Positions 1 through 6,347 of a DNA stretch of 12,859 nt are shown in pieces. A program made the position numbers and the translations under genes. Each line of letters starts with the position of its first letter. The first letter of the stretch is position 1. The notes beneath the pieces were generated by a model. It was not told the DNA's origin. It was given only the letters and a program-made list of their open reading frames with translations, and did no database searches. Origin of the DNA: CALEUX01 sp037439945 (GTDB taxonomy: Bacteria; Bacteroidota; Bacteroidia; Bacteroidales; Marinilabiliaceae); contig JBBIVA010000112.1 in the NCBI GenBank assembly GCA_037439945.1, positions 1 through 12,859 of the forward strand, read 5' to 3'.

Positions 1-51
1 TAATATGTTTGTTTTACCATCTATACAAAAGTCCGATTTATAGGGGGCTAG

Positions 52-123
52 ACCACCCCGGTAAAGTATGAGGCCCTTAATATTGCCAAAGATGGAAAAG
101 AACTCTGGACTCAAACAGCATTA
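52..123 (+). pseudogene. Remnant of PAS domain upstream of the truncated chemoreceptor-like gene
   Basis: This stretch is in frame with the gene starting at 124 and follows a TAG stop at 49-51. It reads as the second half of a PAS fold: a strand around KYEAL, then IAKDGKELW, then a strand leading into the MPIID that opens the next entry. PAS families commonly show (K)DG followed by an aromatic residue and then P(I/V).D..G.I.G here. No ATG, GTG or TTG suits as a start between 52 and 123, so this coding-like sequence probably lies outside any translated product. I read it as the surviving edge of a longer sensor gene whose front was lost, not as a gene itself. Confidence 0.55.
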
Positions 124-666
124 ATGCCGATTATTGACGATAATAATGAGATTATTGGGATGGTTACCATTGATACCGATATTCATACCCGAATAACCAG
201 CAGCGATTTACTAATTGAAAGAATGGAGGATTTAAACAAAAAAATAGATTTGATGGGTAATCGGTTCAATATTCTGGTTGAAGAATCTCATTCCCTTTTC
301 ACTACAATTAACAGTTCTAAACAGCTTATTGAGCAAACATCACAAATAGTTGATTTTATCAAAAACGTTTCAGACCAAACAAAAATATTAGGTATAAATG
401 CATCAATTGAAGCACGCCATAAAGGCCTAAATAACAAAGGATTCAGGGTTATAGCAACTGAAATAGTAGAAATATCAAATAAGACTATAAACTCAGTTGA
501 AAAAATTAGCAGATTGGTTAAAGATATTGGTCATAACCAAGATAAACTATTGAAAGAGAAAATGGATACTGAGTTGGAAATCAAAATATTTAACGAAATG
601 ATTTCGCAATTAAAAAAAGATATTAAAGAAATAGAAACCGTAATAAATGAATTTAAAGTTATATAA
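124..666 (+). CDS. 5'-truncated PAS / methyl-accepting chemotaxis-type signalling protein (likely decaying)
   Basis: The 180-residue reading frame starts inside a PAS domain: residues 1-20 form its last strands, ending in a typical VTIDTDI segment. About residues 30-180 are a soluble coiled coil. Its middle (about 76-120) resembles the hairpin tip of chemoreceptors, with QTKILGINASIEA at 85-97 and a later GFRVIATEI matching the family's GFAVVA.EI. Such proteins normally pass a sensory signal to CheA through CheW. Against the usual tip, N92 and E96 (Tsr N381 and E385) are kept, but the Arg and Glu used in trimer contacts (Tsr R388 and E391) are H99 and L102. No membrane segment is present. The ATG at 124 has no clear ribosome site and falls mid-domain, so it is only the first usable ATG after the break. 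No chemotaxis gene is nearby. It is probably non-functional, although a short soluble receptor-like product cannot be excluded. Confidence 0.6.
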   Translation: MPIIDDNNEIIGMVTIDTDIHTRITSSDLLIERMEDLNKKIDLMGNRFNILVEESHSLFTTINSSKQLIEQTSQIVDFIKNVSDQTKILGINASIEARHKGLNNKGFRVIATEIVEISNKTINSVEKISRLVKDIGHNQDKLLKEKMDTELEIKIFNEMISQLKKDIKEIETVINEFKVI

Positions 667-701
667 TACAAAATCATTAGAAATCAACTAAAAACTTATT
701 C

Positions 702-1406
702 TTATTTCATAATTTTCATAAAAAATTTCGGCATTTCGGCTTTAAAAGTGACTTCCTTTTGGGTAAACGGATGAGTAATTGAAAGTGATGAAGAGTGCAG
801 GGCAAGTCGTTTTACATGAGATTTTGTCTGCCCGTAAATTTTATCGCCCGCAACCGGATTACCCTTTTCTGAGAAGTGAACCCTAATCTGATTTTTAGTA
901 CCAGTAAAAAGGTTAATTTCCAACAAACTATAATTGGTGCTTTCCTTAATTACTTTATATCCAGTTTTTGAGAATTTCCCATCATTGGGGTTTACAACCG
1001 AATACATTTTATTTGCCTTATTTTCTGCAAGATATGACACCATGACACCCTCCTTTTCAGGTAAAACTCCCTGCACAACAGCAAAATATCTTTTAGAGAA
1101 ACTACTCCAGTTATCCTGCAAATATTTTTTAGCATTAAAATTCTTTGCAAAAATCAATACCCCTGAAGTATCCCTGTCAAGCCGGTGAACAATAAATATC
1201 CGGTTCCCTGCCCTGGAATTTGCCCTCCTTACATACTCGTTTAAAGCAAAATAAGCAGTTTTTTCTTTTTCGGTTTCTGTACTTATGGTTAAAAGACCAC
1301 TAGGCTTATTAATTACAATAATATCTTGGTCCTCATAAATTATTATAATACCATCAGGCTGATGTTTATTCCACTTGTTCAAATTTTTTGAAAATTTACC
1401 CTGCAT
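702..1406 (-). CDS. RluA-family RNA pseudouridine synthase
   Basis: This 234-residue protein should isomerise specific uridines in rRNA or tRNA to pseudouridine. The catalytic motif HRLDRDTSG lies at 74-82, with D77 as the nucleophilic aspartate. Upstream is the opening strand YEDQDIIVINKPSGLL (about 24-39), typical of the RluA/RluC/RluD group. The second conserved block, KNQIRVHF, lies at 171-178, followed by GNPVAGDKIYG (182-192) and the LALHS motif (201-205). There is no N-terminal S4 RNA-binding domain, so it is the short form. Which uridine it modifies cannot be read from the sequence, so no gene symbol is given. It converges with the truncated receptor gene, leaving 35 bases between the stops with no obvious terminator hairpin. 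A TAnnTTTG box lies just upstream of its ATG. Confidence 0.93.
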   Translation of the reverse strand: MQGKFSKNLNKWNKHQPDGIIIIYEDQDIIVINKPSGLLTISTETEKEKTAYFALNEYVRRANSRAGNRIFIVHRLDRDTSGVLIFAKNFNAKKYLQDNWSSFSKRYFAVVQGVLPEKEGVMVSYLAENKANKMYSVVNPNDGKFSKTGYKVIKESTNYSLLEINLFTGTKNQIRVHFSEKGNPVAGDKIYGQTKSHVKRLALHSSSLSITHPFTQKEVTFKAEMPKFFMKIMK

Positions 1407-1419
1407 AATTCATTTTTAA

Positions 1420-1427
1420 CAAAACTA
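1420..1427 (-). promoter_or_regulatory. Putative Bacteroidota -7 box (TAGTTTTG) for the pseudouridine synthase gene
   Basis: On the minus strand TAGTTTTG fits the TAnnTTTG -7 element exactly and lies 13 bases before the ATG. A start about 7 bases downstream would leave a leader of only a few bases. No good -33 TTG lies at the usual 19-21 base spacing; the nearest TTGG is about 27 bases away. The match may be chance in AT-rich DNA. Confidence 0.35.
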
Positions 1428-1887
1428 TTTTATTTATGGATAAAATTCCTCTGGCCAATAGCCAAAAATTCCTCCATTTGTTTAATAATGAGTGCGATTT
1501 ACTAATTATTCCTGAGCCTGTACATACTTTTTAACCTTATACTTTCATTAAATCCAGCTTCAACTATCTGCACATAACCATGTAAATATTAGAATACTTT
1601 AACCTTTTTTTAAAAAAATACATCCCCAATAAACCAAATTAATCAATTTAAAAAGGCAAACATAGGCAATTAAAAATAATGATAGGAGAACTTTATGCAG
1701 CACAACAATTAAGAATACCAATGAAATTTTTTCATATTAATATCACTATAAGGTTTTTCCTGGCGCGAAACAAGGTGTGGATTATTCTTAACAGATAGGA
1801 AGACACTTAGTGCAAATATTTTATCCAATTAATCAACCATAATTATCTATTAACCATATTCGTTCACAAAAGAGTATTTTAAATTGT

Positions 1888-1895
1888 TATTTTTG
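1888..1895 (+). promoter_or_regulatory. Putative Bacteroidota -7 box (TATTTTTG) ahead of the mutL unit
   Basis: TATTTTTG matches TAnnTTTG exactly, 21 bases before the ATG at 1917. This places a likely transcription start near 1902 with a leader of about 15 bases. No clear -33 TTG is found at the normal spacing. The position is sensible for driving the small membrane protein and mutL together. Confidence 0.42.
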
Positions 1896-1916
1896 CATAA
1901 TAAAAACCGCTGAAAA

Positions 1917-2249
1917 ATGAAATTCACCTTTTTTAAAATTCCAAAACACAGGCAATTTAACTACTCACCGTTATACTACGATGAAGCAAAGGAGGAGCGC
2001 AAGGAAAGGGAGCGAAGGGTCAGGGATGAACTTGGAATATCCCCTACTCAGGAAGATAAGGAAAATTCTACCGAAGACAGGATAAAAGGTAAAATGCGCA
2101 GAAAAATTAAATCGAGTTTTGAGGTAACCCATAAAGCCCGCCGGACATCAAACATCAGATTAATTATTATTCTGATTGGGTTATTTGCCTTGTTTTACTA
2201 TTTGCTGAAAGCATCGCATGAATGGTATGAGCGCTTTTTTTTAACCTAG
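1917..2249 (+). CDS. Small charged protein with a single C-terminal membrane segment, upstream of mutL
   Basis: The 110-residue protein is of unknown function. Residues 1-25 (KIPKHRQFNYSPLYYDEAK) are rich in aromatic and basic residues. About 24-40 are a charged helix of Glu, Lys and Arg, about 41-80 are polar and basic, and about 82-98 form one membrane helix, followed by an aromatic tail. With positive charge before the helix, the N-terminus probably faces the cytoplasm. I recall similar small proteins next to mutL in other Bacteroidota, sometimes mislabelled 'riboflavin synthase subunit beta'; nothing here resembles a riboflavin enzyme. It ends 19 bases before mutL and probably shares its transcript from the TAnnTTTG box at 1888. 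The start gives the only sensible N-terminus. Confidence 0.8.
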   Translation: MKFTFFKIPKHRQFNYSPLYYDEAKEERKERERRVRDELGISPTQEDKENSTEDRIKGKMRRKIKSSFEVTHKARRTSNIRLIIILIGLFALFYYLLKASHEWYERFFLT

Positions 2250-2268
2250 CAACCGAGAATTAAAATTA

Positions 2269-4128
2269 ATGTCAGATATAATCCAGCTATTATCCGATTC
2301 GGTTGCTAACCAGATTGCAGCCGGTGAGGTAATTCAAAGACCTGCATCTCTTTTAAAGGAGCTGATGGAGAATTGCATTGATGCAGGGGCAACAGATATT
2401 AAGGTTTTTGTTAAGGATGCCGGTCGCACATTGGTTCAGGTTTTAGATAACGGCTCGGGCATGTCTGAAACCGATGCCCGTATGGCCTTTGAGCGTCATG
2501 CCACATCTAAAATCAAAAGTGCATCCGATCTGTTCTCACTACGAACTATGGGCTTTAGAGGAGAAGCCCTTGCTTCAATTGCCGCAGTTGCCCAGGTTGA
2601 GCTAAACACACGCAAACATCAAAACGAATTAGGAACCCGGATAGTTATTGCAGGTTCTGAAATTGAGTTGCAGGAACCGGTAAATTGTCCCCCTGGAAGC
2701 AATTTTATAGTAAAAAATCTTTTTTTTAATGTGCCGGCACGTCGCCGTTTTCTAAAATCAAATGCTACCGAATTGCGGCATATAATTAACGAATTTCAGC
2801 GCGTGGCACTGGCACACCCTGAAATTGGTTTCACCCTGACTCACAACAACCAGCCGGTTTTTAATTTGCAGCCGGGCAATTTAAAGGTCCGCATTGGAGG
2901 AATAATGGGTAAACAAACACCATCCAACCTTATCCCTGTTTCAATTGATGCCTCAATTGTAAATATTAATGGTTTTACCGGAAAACCACAAGCCGCCCGA
3001 AAAACACCCGGTGAACAATTCTTTTTTGTTAACAAACGATATATGAGACATCCATATTTGCACAAATCAGTTATGGATGCTTACTCAAACCTTATTGCAC
3101 ACGATGCATCTCCATCATATTTTCTTTTTTTCGAAATTGACCCTGAACTTATTGATGTTAATATTCACCCAACCAAAACTGAAATAAAATTTGAAGATGA
3201 AAAAATGATTTGGAAAATTCTGAATGCTACCATTAGAGAAGGTTTAGGTAAATTCAACGAAATTCCATCAATAGATTTTGACACCGAGGGCCAGATTAAC
3301 ATTCCCTTACCAGGCAAAAACCAGGAAATAAATATACCGTCAACAAGGATTAACAGTAACTTTAATCCTTTCAGCAACGAAATCAACCATAACCAGATTC
3401 ATGATAAAAATAATTCCAAAAACTGGGAAACCCTATATCGGGATTTTGAAATAAGTGATGAAGAAAAAATTGATACATCCTTAAATACCATAACCATACC
3501 ATCAGGGGGTATTATTGAAACTGAATTGTCAATATCGCCAAGATCAATTACCGACTTTCCGGTTTTGGAAAGCACATATTTTCAAATTAAAAACAGGTTT
3601 ATTCTTACACCTGTAAAATCGGGTTTAATGGTAATTGACCAACGCAGGGCCCACGAACGTATTTTATTTGAGCAGTTCTTGCAATCAGTTAATACAAATC
3701 GTTCGGCATCGCAACAAATACTGTTCCCCGAAACTTTATCATTCAATGCTGAGGATACAATTTTATTGCGCGAAATAAGCCCTGATCTTAAAGTCTTCGG
3801 CATTGAATTGGATGAAACATCTGAAGGTAATTTTCTGATAATGGGTTTACCCCCCGAACTTGAGAACACAAATAACAAGATAATTATTGAAAAATTACTG
3901 GATGCCTATAAAAACGGTGAGGTAAATCCCGAAAATCAGATTAGGGAGCAAATGGCTGCCATTTTGGCCCGTGATGCATGTATGTATCATGGTGAGTCAC
4001 TTACGTCAAATGAAATAGTTTCGCTGGTAAACCGACTTTTCAGATGTCAGAAACCTAATTACACTCACTCAGGAAAACCTGTAATTTCGATAATCACAAA
4101 CAATGAACTTGACGACAGGTTCACATAA
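2269..4128 (+). CDS. mutL: DNA mismatch repair protein MutL
   Basis: MutL links MutS mismatch recognition to strand removal. The 619 residues have the full family layout. The N-terminal GHKL ATPase has NQIAAGEVIQRP (14-25), the catalytic E34-N35 and D38-A-G, DNGSGM (60-65), RHATSK (76-81) and GFRGEAL (95-101). A transducer domain follows to about 330, with FFFVNKRYM near 246-254. A polar, Asn-rich linker of about 95 residues leads to the C-terminal dimerisation/endonuclease domain from about 437. In that domain the DQHA(X)2E(X)4E motif reads DQRRAHERILFE (457-468): D457, E463 and E468 are present, but the His is R459. The later elements DACM (569-572) and C593..PN......GKP (to 604) are recognisable. 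The start fits the family N-terminus. It lies 19 bases after the small membrane protein gene, probably on the same transcript. Confidence 0.97.
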   Translation: MSDIIQLLSDSVANQIAAGEVIQRPASLLKELMENCIDAGATDIKVFVKDAGRTLVQVLDNGSGMSETDARMAFERHATSKIKSASDLFSLRTMGFRGEALASIAAVAQVELNTRKHQNELGTRIVIAGSEIELQEPVNCPPGSNFIVKNLFFNVPARRRFLKSNATELRHIINEFQRVALAHPEIGFTLTHNNQPVFNLQPGNLKVRIGGIMGKQTPSNLIPVSIDASIVNINGFTGKPQAARKTPGEQFFFVNKRYMRHPYLHKSVMDAYSNLIAHDASPSYFLFFEIDPELIDVNIHPTKTEIKFEDEKMIWKILNATIREGLGKFNEIPSIDFDTEGQINIPLPGKNQEINIPSTRINSNFNPFSNEINHNQIHDKNNSKNWETLYRDFEISDEEKIDTSLNTITIPSGGIIETELSISPRSITDFPVLESTYFQIKNRFILTPVKSGLMVIDQRRAHERILFEQFLQSVNTNRSASQQILFPETLSFNAEDTILLREISPDLKVFGIELDETSEGNFLIMGLPPELENTNNKIIIEKLLDAYKNGEVNPENQIREQMAAILARDACMYHGESLTSNEIVSLVNRLFRCQKPNYTHSGKPVISIITNNELDDRFT

Positions 4129-4137
4129 AATAAAACC

Positions 4138-4160
4138 GGTTAAGCGGGTTTAGCTTAATC
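4138..4160 (+). terminator. Weak hairpin after mutL
   Basis: TTAAGC (4140-4145) and GCTTAA (4153-4158) form a 6-bp stem around a 7-base loop, extendable by a G-T and a G-C pair. It lies 10 bases after the mutL stop in the 162-base gap before the first rhomboid gene. There is no T-tract after it and the stem is AT-rich, so it may only weaken read-through. Confidence 0.28.
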
Positions 4161-4290
4161 TATTGAAAATTTATGAACATCGTTAAGTACCTGTTGTTAT
4201 ATCAATGACAAAATGGCCATTAGCCGAGCTTAAAAATATTTGGCCTGATGCTTGCGACTTAGTTAAATGTAATATTTAAAAATAATTCAC

Positions 4291-5136
4291 ATGAATTACG
4301 GTTCATCGCCTTTCGGTGGTCTTACGCCGGTTGTTAAAAACCTGATAATTATTAACATACTTTTTTTTCTGGCTAGTATTGTCATTAAAAATTCATTCGA
4401 TATAAGTATTGAAGATTACCTTGGATTGCATGTACCAATGGCTTCCGACTTTAAATTCTATCAGTTGGTAACCTACATGTTTTTACATGATTATCCGTCA
4501 TTAACCCACATTTTCTTTAACCTGTTTGCTTTATTCATGTTTGGAAGGATGCTGGAAATGGTGTGGGGCCCCAAACGATTCCTGATTTATTATTTTTCAA
4601 CCGGAATTGGAGCAGCCATAATTCACCTTATAACTCAATATTATGAAATACTTCCCGTACTGAAAGCGCTTAACCATTATATGAACAATGCATCACACGA
4701 AAACCTTGAGCTGTTTTTAAGTGAACATTTTCAAATAAGAAGTATGGAAATGAAGATAAATTTTGACGGATTTATCTCTTCCTATAATTCAGTTTTAAAT
4801 GTTGATCCTGAAAAAGCCATAGCAATATCAAAAGAGTTTTTATACCAGTGGCGTATTGATTATTTAAACAAATTTATAACAATAGGCGCATCAGGGTCAG
4901 TATTTGGAATTTTGCTTGCTTTTGGAATGCTTTTTCCAAACACTCAGTTAATGTTACTTTTCCCGCCTATTCCTATAAAAGCAAAATATTTTGTAATAAT
5001 TTACGGTGTTGCTGAACTCTTTTTGGGAGTTGCAAATTTCTCGTTCGATAATGTAGCCCATTTTGCTCATCTGGGAGGTATGCTTTTTGGTTTTATCCTT
5101 ATTAAATACTGGCAAAAAAATGGTAACCTTTATTAA
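4291..5136 (+). CDS. Rhomboid family intramembrane serine protease with an enlarged internal loop
   Basis: This 281-residue integral membrane protein should cleave transmembrane substrates within the membrane. The catalytic serine is S201 in GASGS (199-203). The partner histidine is H260 in AHLGGMLFG (259-267), matching the AHxxGxxxG rule. The oxyanion-hole pair H73/N77 is in LTHIFFNLF. Membrane segments are visible near 15-34, 71-90, 97-115, 197-214, 232-249 and 256-274. Between the third segment and the serine helix (about 116-193) lies a polar insert of about 75 residues, much longer than in compact rhomboids such as GlpG. No substrate is suggested by the context. The stop is 8 bases before a second, different rhomboid gene, so the two are almost certainly cotranscribed. 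I saw no clear promoter in the 162 bases upstream. Confidence 0.92.
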   Translation: MNYGSSPFGGLTPVVKNLIIINILFFLASIVIKNSFDISIEDYLGLHVPMASDFKFYQLVTYMFLHDYPSLTHIFFNLFALFMFGRMLEMVWGPKRFLIYYFSTGIGAAIIHLITQYYEILPVLKALNHYMNNASHENLELFLSEHFQIRSMEMKINFDGFISSYNSVLNVDPEKAIAISKEFLYQWRIDYLNKFITIGASGSVFGILLAFGMLFPNTQLMLLFPPIPIKAKYFVIIYGVAELFLGVANFSFDNVAHFAHLGGMLFGFILIKYWQKNGNLY

Positions 5137-5144
5137 TTGGAGAT

Positions 5145-6047
5145 ATGTCTGTATTGACCGAAATTAAAGATTCATTTAAAAACGGGTCGGTTTTAACCCG
5201 GTTGATATACATCAATATTGGTGTTTTCTTATTTTTCCGTTTTGTTCAACTTTTTATGGTTTTGTCGGGTAACCCTTCCGGTTCAATTAAAACAATTATA
5301 AGTTTTGTGGCCGTTCCATCAGTTTTTGAAATATTAGTGGTTCGTTTCTGGACACCTTTTACTTATATGTTTGTTCAATTTGATTTTTTTCATCTTATTT
5401 TCAATATACTTTACCTTTATTGGTTTGGCCGAATATTTATGGACATTATTGGAGCGGGATCTCTTTTGAAAGTCTATGTTCTGGGAGGGTTAACAGGAGC
5501 TTTGGTTTATTATATGGGTGTAAACCTGGTACCTGCATTTTATCCTTCAACAGGTTATGCCGAAATGATAGGCGCGTCAGGCTCCGTAATGGCCATTTTA
5601 TTAGCTGTGGCAGTTTATAGGCCTAATTACTCCCTAAATCTTTTGTTTATTGGGAACGTACGTTTAAAATATATCGCCCTTGTTGCTTTTATAATTGACC
5701 TTATTAGTATTCCGGGTTTAAATAATACCGGAGGTCATCTTGCTCATTTGGGGGGAAGTGCATTTGGACTATTATATGGTTTATTCCTTTTAAAGGGCAA
5801 TATATCAACAATTAAATACACAAAACAAAAAAACACTTCCTGGAAACCTTTTTGGCAAAAAAAAACAAACTTAAACGTTTCACACAGAAGGCCTCTTAGT
5901 GATATGGAATATAACGCACTTAAAGTTCGCAGGCAAAAGGAGGTAGACCAAATCCTTGAGAAAATAAAAAAAAGTGGATATGAAAGTCTTTCAGGTTCAG
6001 AAAAAAAGACACTTTTTGAAGCCAGCAAGGATAGTAATTTTAAGTAA
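5145..6047 (+). CDS. Second rhomboid family intramembrane protease, with a C-terminal cytosolic tail
   Basis: The 300-residue protein has a compact rhomboid core (about 18-217): H83/N87 in FFHLIFNILY, catalytic S145 in GASGS (143-147), and H201 in AHLGGSAFG (200-208). The loop between the third membrane helix and the serine is short, unlike in the neighbour. After the last helix comes a basic stretch (about 224-250), then a small predicted helical domain (about 251-296) containing LSDMEYNALKVRRQKEVD and a closing SGYESLSGSEKKTLFEAS. This resembles the tail domain I know from Bacteroidota rhomboids (DUF6576-like). GGAG at 5139-5142 is close to the ATG and may help initiation. The core and loop differ from the first rhomboid, so this pair is paralogous but not a recent duplication. 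Confidence 0.92.
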   Translation: MSVLTEIKDSFKNGSVLTRLIYINIGVFLFFRFVQLFMVLSGNPSGSIKTIISFVAVPSVFEILVVRFWTPFTYMFVQFDFFHLIFNILYLYWFGRIFMDIIGAGSLLKVYVLGGLTGALVYYMGVNLVPAFYPSTGYAEMIGASGSVMAILLAVAVYRPNYSLNLLFIGNVRLKYIALVAFIIDLISIPGLNNTGGHLAHLGGSAFGLLYGLFLLKGNISTIKYTKQKNTSWKPFWQKKTNLNVSHRRPLSDMEYNALKVRRQKEVDQILEKIKKSGYESLSGSEKKTLFEASKDSNFK

Positions 6048-6347
6048 TAGCCCCATATGTTTTTCTTTTTCCGTAATTTTGAGAAGGGAACACAATATCT
6101 GTAAATATCTGCAGATTTATTATTTTTTATTATAACGTTCAAATAATCAGCATACAAACAACAATCGTTTCAAGTTTTGGCCAAAAAAAAATTCAGGGGA
6201 TGACAAATTTGGATTAATCCAATTTCTCCATTTAACGATTTTTTGTGGCCGGTTATCAGTATTTCTGCCGGCAAATTTTGATTTTAAAAAGGTAATATCC
6301 CAATACTATTGGTTATCGATTTTTTTTTGTAACATTATTACATAAAG
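6048..6347. other. 300-base intergenic spacer with a 14-bp palindrome
   Basis: No supported gene lies here. It is AT-rich with several T and A runs. Notable items are a perfect 14-bp palindrome (6209-6222), a weak GCCGG/CCGGC hairpin (6248-6272, 15-base loop) and two copies of GGTTATC (6251 and 6311). The following gene starts on GTG. A promoter for it, and perhaps for thyA-folA-dnaE, is expected here, but no exact TAnnTTTG was found. Confidence 0.5.
6209..6222. promoter_or_regulatory. Perfect 14-bp palindrome TTGGATTAATCCAA (possible operator)
   Basis: The site equals its own reverse complement over 14 bases, and the flanks match for two more pairs after one mismatch (AA...TT). It lies about 126 bases before the GTG at 6348. 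Palindromes of this size suit a dimeric repressor site, but no regulator gene is nearby and the function is a guess. Confidence 0.25.

Larger units (their letters stand above)
1407..1916. other. 510-base intergenic spacer between divergent genes
   Basis: The spacer separates the minus-strand pseudouridine synthase from the plus-strand run beginning at 1917. Apart from a TAnnTTTG box at each end I see no convincing gene, RNA or terminator. It is AT-rich with many short stops. The longest notable frame (1679-1798, 39 codons) resembles nothing I know. A 10-base word, AATTAATCAA, occurs at 1637 and 1827, which is unremarkable at this base composition. The length is unusual against the compact neighbourhood, so a small RNA or lost gene is possible but not supported. 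Confidence 0.5.

Noticed and set aside
42..61. Similarity between GGGCTAG..ACCC near the left edge and the reverse complement of 12739-12754 near the right edge, as paired ends of one element
   Set aside because: The shared word is only about 7 bases, and the 12.7 kb between holds core housekeeping genes, so a composite element is implausible.
934..1188. 84-codon plus-strand frame within the pseudouridine synthase gene
   Set aside because: It lies wholly opposite the HRLD-containing synthase and has no motif of its own.
1679..1798. 39-codon frame (MIGELYAAQQLRIP...) in the spacer upstream of the small membrane protein gene
   Set aside because: It resembles no family and its composition fits translated AT-rich non-coding DNA. 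A good-looking AGGAG nearby leads only to a five-codon frame at 1695-1712.
4231..4242. TAAAAATATTTG as a -7 promoter box for the first rhomboid gene
   Set aside because: The spacing between TA and TTTG is wrong for TAnnTTTG, and no -33 element supports it.
5744..6157. 137-codon minus-strand frame over the end of the second rhomboid gene
   Set aside because: It is antisense to a well-supported protease tail, and its Ser/Phe/Leu/Lys-rich sequence is typical of a reversed coding strand. No recognisable motif.
6248..6272. GCCGG/CCGGC hairpin as a terminator for the rhomboid pair
   Set aside because: The stem is only 5 bp with a 15-base loop, lies about 200 bases after the stop, and lacks an immediate T-tract.
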